Shown here one piece after another: positions 57,901 to 64,000 of a DNA stretch of 64,000 nt. Every line of letters begins with the position of its first letter. The first letter of the stretch is position 1. This stretch comes from Nematostella vectensis (taxonomy: Eukaryota; Cnidaria; Anthozoa; Actiniaria; Edwardsiidae): assembly GCF_932526225.1 (NCBI RefSeq), contig NC_064040.1, positions 4,461,681 through 4,525,680 of the forward strand, given 5' to 3'. The notes below the pieces were generated by a model, which ran no database searches, was not told the origin of the DNA, and worked only from the letters and a program-made list of their open reading frames with translations. The position numbers and the translations under genes were made by a program.

Positions 57901-60900
57901 TGTAACTAAACGAGCGGACACAGAGAGTCCTACGCAGGGGGGTACTGTAACTAAACGAGCGGACACAGAGAGTCCTACGCAGGGGGGTAGTGTAACTAAA
58001 CGAGCGGACACAGAGAGTCCTACGCAGGGGGGTATTGTAACTAAACGTGCGGACACAGAGAGTCCTACGCAGGGGGGTACTGTAACTAAACGAGCGGACA
58101 CAGAGAGTCCTACGCAGGGGGCTACTGTAACTAAACGAGCGGATACAGAGAGTCCTACGCAGGGGGTATTGTAACTGTGAAAGTGGATATTCCAGCTCAA
58201 AAGCGGCAAAGTGCGCGAGAAATAAAGCAAGTAAGGGCATCATTTAACGGCATGTGAGATTTCCAATGGATTTTTTTTACATACAGCAAAACATTGAAAG
58301 AGGTGCTATCGTACTGGCTTGGTGAGGCTGATAAACCTTATTTGTTTATTACCTTTTGTTAAGACATTTTTATAATGGTTAAATAGCATATGTACATTTA
58401 TTATTACATATATGCTTTAATATAAGCACTTCTTCGTTAGCACTTCTTCAGGCGCGTACTCTGGATTTGCTTGGAGGGGGGTGGGCGTGCGCAGTCATAT
58501 CATATGGAAAGAAACGTGTCAATTTTTATTGAATTAAAATTGCCACTGAAACATTACCAACCGTTTCCACTTTGCTTCCAGAGTCCCTGTGACGTCACAC
58601 AATGTCCCATCGACCGCCGGTGTCGTCCTTCTCACCATAACAACAGTTATACCTGCGTGCCCTGTGATCATCTCTACATGGGCAAAGACTGCACAGGTAC
58701 CACACGAAACTATTTCATTGTCGAGTCATGTAAGCACCTTTTTGTTAGTTTCGCGGATCCTCTAGCTACCGAAGAGTGCAATACCGCATTTGTTCGGATA
58801 AGCGCCTCTCCCGAATAAGCGCCTATCCCGAATAATAACCGCCTCACCTGAGAGGGAAAATGGGAAAAAGCCCCTGCCCAAATAAGTATCTCTCGCAAAC
58901 GTTTTTCTAGCCTACGCGGCTACATGAGGCTATGCTTCTCAATACTTTTCAATGTTCCAGGAGTAAACATTTTCCCAGAGCCACGGATTTTAAAATAAGC
59001 GCCTCCCAAAAATAATTGCCTCCCTAGACATATAAACACATTGACCCTTCAACCGGCCTGTACCGGCTTTGGGAAGTACCCACAACCCAAAAAATTCATA
59101 AATTCAAAATAAACACAACAAGATGAAGATACTCAGGCATCAGTCTAAGGGATAAATGGTCTTGCAGATATGCATCCAACCAAGGTGTTGGCATCTACTC
59201 TTAAGCCAAATAATAGCACAGGTTCTTTGACAAATCTCAAATCGAACAAGGAGAGAAAGGCAGAATCACCCCTCTCAATAAAACGCTCAAAATACCACAC
59301 AAGGGAGAGAAATCAGCAAACACAGCTCAAGACACAAATAGATACCTTTATTCTGATCCTCCAGGTACATTTTCTTGGCCTCAAAACACAATGTTCATTC
59401 CTTGAAGGATTGTACAACCACGAAAATATCTTTACGTATTGCAAAGCATTCTGGGAGATCCAGGGGAAAATTCCCGAGGGGAAGGCCAGTCAACACTCCT
59501 CTCCCCAAAGTCAGATGGTTTTTTATAAGTCTTTTCACCCCGAAGCCAAACGAATCAATTCCAGCCATACAGACCCAGAATAGCAGTGCAAACAATTTTG
59601 GAATCAATTTGGTTTCAGAAAAGACAGCATTTAGGAGAGCTGTGGTGATTCATTAGAAAATTATTTTCTCATCCGGGCAAAGCCAAACAAGAAAAAATCA
59701 TCATGAATCCACCTTTGCTTGCAAATATCCATAAGCGAAGCACTCAATTATGCCCCAAAAGACTTCATGATGTCCTGAGACACTCTCCTAATATGCTCAT
59801 AGCTGTATTTTTTGATGAAAAATACAAGCAACCATCAACTTGTGCTGGCTTCAGCACATCGACGAGGGATTAAAAGTGGGGACCGCAAAGCACTGTTGGA
59901 AAGCTTGGATACCGCTGACTAGGTGCAGCTGTGTTTGACTTTGACGGGCTGTATGAAACTCAGAATAGGGGGGGAGGTATCTGTTTTCAGTCTGTTTTTT
60001 GTAAATTCAGCTCCAAAAAAGCCAGGAGTCAATGGGTTAAACATAAACATTAGATAATAGGTTGTGTACACAGAATTTTCATGCCGATTCTCCTAAAATA
60101 AAAAGTCATTTCTCAAAAAAGGTGTGAACCCCCATCCCAACAAATTATCTAATAGTCTTTCTACCACAATTTATCAATTTCCAATTTAACAAATTTACCA
60201 ATGTCAGGAATAGCAAAAATATTATCATCACATTTTCTTTAAAATGTATTTTAATATTTGTTTAAATTATTTCTAAATTATATCCTTGTTCTCATTTTCA
60301 TTTTCAGAGAAAACCTTTGCTCTAGGCATGGAAACAGGCGCTATCCCTAATGCTCAAATCAGGGCATCTAGCAAAACAGTTTATTACGATGCTAATTTCG
60401 CACGCCTGATGAGACAGGGCCTTTATTACTCTTGCTGGCAGGCTGCTTCTTTTGATCTCCAGCCGTGGCTTGAGATAGACCTCGGGCGACTTATGATAGT
60501 GAGCCAAGTGGGCACGCAGGGGAGACCACACTATGGCTTTTTTGTCAGACAATATGCCATAAAATACTCTCTGGACGGTACTGCCTGGACAGTGTACCAG
60601 GAGGGAGGTGTTGACAAGGTATGTAATGGTTGGACCATCAGTCTATATGGTACTGCCTGAACCATCAGTCTGTATGGTACTGCCTGGACAGTGTACCAGG
60701 AGGGAGGTGTTGACAAGGTATGTAATGGTTGGACCATCAGTCTATATGGTACTGCCTGGACCATCAGCCTATATGGTACTGCCTGGACCATTAGTCTGTA
60801 TGGTACTGCCTGGACAGTGTACCAGGAGGGAGGTGTTGGCAAGGTATGTAATGGTTGGACCATCAGTCTATATGGTACTGCCTGGAGCATCAGTCTGTAT

Positions 60901-63243
60901 GGTACTGCCTGAACCATCAGTCTGTATGGTACTGCCTGGACAGTGTACCAGGAGGGAGGTGTTGACAAGGTATGTAGTGGTTGAACCATCAGTCTGTATG
61001 GTACTGCCTGGACCATCAGTCTGTATGGTACTGCCTGGACCATTAGTCTGTATGGTACTGCCTGGACAGTGTACCAGGAGGGAGGTGTTGACAAGGTATG
61101 TAGTGGTTGGACCATCAGTCTATATGGTACTGCCTGGAGCATCAGTCTGTATGGTACTGCCTGAACCATCAGTCTGTATGGTACTGCCTGGACAGTGTAC
61201 CAGGAGGGAGGTGTTGACAAGGTATGTAATGGTTGAACCATCAGTCTGTATGGTACTGCCTGGACCATCAGTCTGTATGGTACTGCCTGGACCATCAGTC
61301 TGTATGGTACTGCCTGGACCATCAGTCTGTATGGTACTGCCTGGACCATCAGTCTGTATGGTACTGCCTGGACCATTAGTCTGTATGGTACTGCCTGGAC
61401 CATTAGTCTGTATGGTACTGCCTGGACAGTGTACCAGGAGGGAGGTGTTGACAAGGTATGTAGTGGTTGGACCATCAGTCTATATGGTACTGCCTGGAGC
61501 ATCAGTCTGTATGGTACTGCCTGAACCATCAGTCTGTATGGTACTGCCTGGACAGTGTACCAGGAGGGAGGTGTTGACAAGGTATGTAGTGGTTGAACCA
61601 TCAGTCTGTATGGTACTGCCTGGACCATCAGTCTGTATGGTACTGCCTGAACCATCAGTCTGTATGGTACTGCCTGGACCATCAGTCTGTATGGTACTGC
61701 CTGGACCATTAGTCTGTATGGTACTGCCTGGACCATTAGTCTGTATGGTACTGCCTGGACAGTGTACCAGGAGGGAGGTGTTGACAAGGTATGTAGTGGT
61801 TGGACCATCAGTCTATATGGTACTGCCTGGAGCATCAGTCTGTATGGTACTGCCTGAACCATCAGTCTGTATGGTACTGCCTGGACAGTGTACCAGGAGG
61901 GAGGTGTTGACAAGGTATGTAGTGGTTGAACCATCAGTCTGTATGGTACTGCCTGGACCATCAGTCTGTATGGTACTGCCTGGACCATCAGTCTGTATGG
62001 TACTGCCTGGACCATCAGTCTGTATGGTACTGCCTGGACCATTAGTCTGTATGGTACTGCCTGGACAGTGTACCAGGAGGGAGGTGTTGACAAGGTATGT
62101 AGTGGTTGGACCATCAGTCTATATGGTACTGCCTGGAGCATCAGTCTGTATGGTACTGCCTGGACCATCAGTCTGTATGGTACTGCCTGGACCATCAGTC
62201 TGTATGGTACTGCCTGGACCATCAGTCTGTATGGTACTGCCTGGACCATCAGTCTGTATGGTACTGCCTGGACCATTAGTCTGTATGGTACTGCCTGGAC
62301 AGTGTACCAGAAGGGGGTGTTGACGAGGAAAGTAATGGTTGGACCATAAGTCTGTATGGTACTGCCTGGTCAGTGTACCAGGATGTGTTGACAAGGTATG
62401 TAATGGTTGGACCATAAGTCTGTATGGTACTTCCTGGACAGGTGTTGACAAGTTATGTAATGGTCATACCATTAGTCTGTATGGTACCACCTGGACAGTG
62501 TACCAGGAGGGTGTTGACACCTTGTTGAAGTATGTAGAGGTTGACTATCAGTCTGTATGGTACTGCCTGGACAGTGTACCAGGAGGGATAGCCATCTGAG
62601 ATAGTGTATACAAACCACTCGAGAGGGGTTTTTCGCTATAAAACCCCGGGTAAACGCCATTGCCGGCTACAGGGGGAAGGGACAAGGTATATAGAGGTTG
62701 GACCATCAACCTGTTTGGTACTGCCTTTACAGGTGTTGACAATTTATCTAATAGTCATAACTTCAGTCTGTATGGTACTGCCTGGACAGTGCACCAAGAG
62801 GGAGATGTTCAAAAGGTATTTTACATGTTACAGTGGCAGATTCGGACTCCTAAAAATCGGCTGATGGAAAACAAGAAAATGGACATAAAAAGGGGTGGAT
62901 AATGCAAAGAATATACCTAAAAATTATCAAATTGGGGTGTGATATTGTACCCAATCACCCCCTCACTGCCCTTGTATTACTTTGCCTACAGATGTTCTCC
63001 TTTACAAGGATAGCTCTCCTTCACTATCCTTACCTTAGACTTCAACTTAGTGTAGATTTTTTTCTTTGCTTATTTAAAGGACCCATTTTTTTCCAGGTGT
63101 TTAATGCAAACCTCAACAACAACATAATTGTGTACAATCGCTTTACTCCTGCACTGAGAGCAAAGTTCATCCGCTTCTACCCAAAGACCTGGAGTTACAT
63201 ATGTGCATTGCGTGTGGAGCTATATGGCAAAGGCATCATATAA
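54986..63243 (+). CDS. secreted PAN/apple-like, EGF-like and F5/8 type C (discoidin) protein
   Basis: Four exons: 54986-55372, 58582-58696, 60308-60618, 63097-63243, in frame, 319 residues. Exon 1 starts at the first ATG and encodes a signal peptide (MKSVALFASAIACILFLVF) and a Cys-rich PAN-like module (CLFECLWNKECFSVNVEAG, CWCEHL). Exon 2 is one EGF-like module (CDVTQC, CRPS, CVPC, CTG). Exons 3-4 form one F5/8C domain from LGMETGAIPNAQIRASS to CALRVELYGKG. The domain's first Cys comes from the exon 2 end (DCTE) and its last is in CALRVEL, as expected for the family disulfide. These domains suggest cell-surface or matrix adhesion. The exon 1 donor (AAG before GTCGGC) is weak; phase supports it. 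Intron 1 contains a 2-kb satellite and a MITE. Intron 3 is an array copying the exon 3 tail and its 5' splice site. AATAAA at 63963-63968 is one possible polyadenylation signal. Confidence 0.87.
55808..56052. mobile_element. TTAA-flanked MITE, family A copy 3
   Basis: TTAA at 55808-55811 and 56049-56052. The ends AACCGCATTGTCACCAGTTT and, inverted, AGCCGCATTGTCACCAGTTT match family A closely. It lies in intron 1 of the PAN-EGF-F5/8C gene, upstream of the 45-bp array. Confidence 0.88.
56177..58183. repeat. 45-bp minisatellite in intron 1 of the PAN-EGF-F5/8C gene
   Basis: About 45 units of GAGAGTCCTACGCAGGGG plus GGTACTGTAACTAAACGAGC and GGACACA. Variation is mostly in G-run length (3-13 G), giving 44-52 bp units. 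Minus-strand frames of up to 133 codons are by-products. Confidence 0.95.
59033..60040. mobile_element. piggyBac-like non-autonomous element, family B copy 2
   Basis: Reverse-orientation relative of 5610-6275. It opens with CACATTGACCCTTCAACCGG and closes with GGAGTCAATGGGTTAA, keeping the TTAA at 60037-60040; the left TTAA is degraded. It is about 1 kb and includes about 340 bp absent from copy 1. It lies in intron 2. Confidence 0.7.
60577..62830. repeat. 27/45-bp compound array copying the exon 3 tail and its donor
   Basis: Two modules alternate: 27 bp (ACCATCAGTCTGTATGGTAC plus TGCCTGG) and 45 bp (ACAGTGTACCAGGAGGGAGG, TGTTGACAAG, GTATGTAGTGGTTGG). The 45-bp module is the last 30 exon bases plus the donor and first 15 intron bases. 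About 12 intact donor copies occur after the true one at 60618 (near 60718, 60844, 60970, 61096, 61222, 61456, 61582, 61792, 61915, 62095 and 62393). Units decay from 62390 to 62830. Confidence 0.95.
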
Positions 63244-63380
63244 AGTAGAAATGTCAAGTCCTGTAAGATGCATGATTTTGCTGTTTTATCTATTTATCTG
63301 CAGGAGCTCTTTTTTAAAAGGATACATATGACATGAAGACTAACTAAGCATGAAAAATGCATATATCCTGTACTTAACTT

Positions 63381-63617
63381 TACAGTGAGGACACAGAAAG
63401 TGGGCAATGCTGAACAACTTTGACTAATCAGAATCAGCTTGAGCACCGTAAACATTTTGACGTATGTGTAGTCAACCGTTTTCGTCTGTTGATTGAGCAT
63501 GGAAACACCCTAACCTGATTGGCTTGAACTTATTTTTCAAAATGTTTACGGTGTTCAAGCCGAATCTGATTGGTCACAGTTGTTCAGGATTGCCCCGCTT
63601 TCTGTGTCCTCACTGTA
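63381..63617. mobile_element. TA-flanked Tc1/mariner-like MITE
   Basis: Long inverted ends (about 80-100 bp with mismatches) starting CAGTGAGGACACAGAAAG and ending CTTTCTGTGTCCTCACTG, bounded by TA. No coding capacity. It lies in the 3' flank of the F5/8C gene. Confidence 0.8.
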
Positions 63618-64000
63618 ATAATTGTCCATACAAGAACTAGACCCATTGTCCTGCAGCAAAAGTTTAATCATAGCTTTCCCCAAATAGGATCTTTTTTCTA
63701 CTAAGCATGCAGGCAGCACATATAAATGGTAGTAAGATTTTAAAGAAATTGCCTAAACGTGTCCATCCCTATATATTTCATGGTTATTTTCTGTGGTAAA
63801 CCAATTGGAAGCCAGAACGATAGCTTTTATTTGCCTTATATTTACAAGGTCCCCGAATCAAATTTACCTAAAAGCTTTATCACACAAAATAATTACCTCT
63901 AAAACTAAAATCTTCAAAAATGTAATGCATGATGTACATACAGTAGCAGATGCTCAGTTATAAATAAAGTGCATGCTCTTAGCCAATCACAAACCTGATA
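63618..64000. other. 3' flank, no gene seen
   Basis: AT-rich sequence with one AATAAA at 63963-63968. Nothing else recognised. Confidence 0.4.

Noticed and set aside
56054-58243. Minus-strand frames repeating RTLCVRSFSYSTP-like units
   Set aside because: Simple translation of the 45-bp satellite in intron 1.
60531-62323. 581-codon minus and 571-codon plus frames made of MVQAVPYRL- or MVLPGPSVC-like repeats
   Set aside because: Both strands are open because the units are 27 and 45 bp; they belong to the intron 3 array of the F5/8C gene.

Overview
The window is animal nuclear DNA. Genes are split by many GT-AG introns, start codons often sit in an ATGGCG-type context close to head-to-head promoters, and the domain set (UBR-box/PHD protein, TFIIIB subunit, PAN/EGF/discoidin secreted protein, rhodopsin-class receptor, mitochondrial carriers) is metazoan. 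The style of the genes and of the short TTAA- and TA-flanked repeats fits an anthozoan cnidarian such as a sea anemone. That species guess is inference, not a match.

Layout: a small RING protein (876-1873, minus) shares a promoter with a five-exon SLC25 mitochondrial carrier (2263-7125, plus). A weakly supported stretch follows. BRF1, the TFIIB-like subunit of RNA polymerase III factor TFIIIB, fills 10427-22665 (minus, 14 exons, 659 codons). It shares a promoter with a mitochondrial alpha-solenoid repeat protein (25162-27546, plus). An orphan class A GPCR lies at 28955-29977 (minus). About 10 kb of gene-poor DNA holds hairpins and satellite arrays. UBR7 (40779-45755, plus, 11 exons, 427 codons) converges on a cathepsin B-like protease (46546-53974, minus, 10 exons, 311 codons) that carries a nested ORF in one intron. 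Head to head with the protease is a secreted PAN-EGF-F5/8C protein (54986-63243, plus, 4 exons, 319 codons). I assembled exons by hand from splice sites, phase continuity and family alignment from memory. All junctions in the five main multi-exon genes keep frame.

The most striking feature is a set of minisatellites that make up nearly whole introns. In three introns (BRF1 introns 5 and 13, F5/8C-gene intron 3) the repeat unit contains the last bases of the upstream exon plus its 5' splice site. The true donor is therefore followed by about 10 to 80 tandem near-copies of itself. Other arrays start about 10-110 bp downstream of a donor. In the protease the last 41 bp around the stop codon are triplicated. 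These look like exon-end-seeded tandem amplifications and are the main candidate for something undescribed.

Mobile DNA is mostly short non-autonomous elements: a TTAA-flanked family with 28-bp inverted ends (three copies), a piggyBac-like TTAA family (two copies), TA-flanked Tc1/mariner-like and Tigger-like elements, and GC-rich MITEs. I see no CRISPR array, rRNA or confident tRNA.
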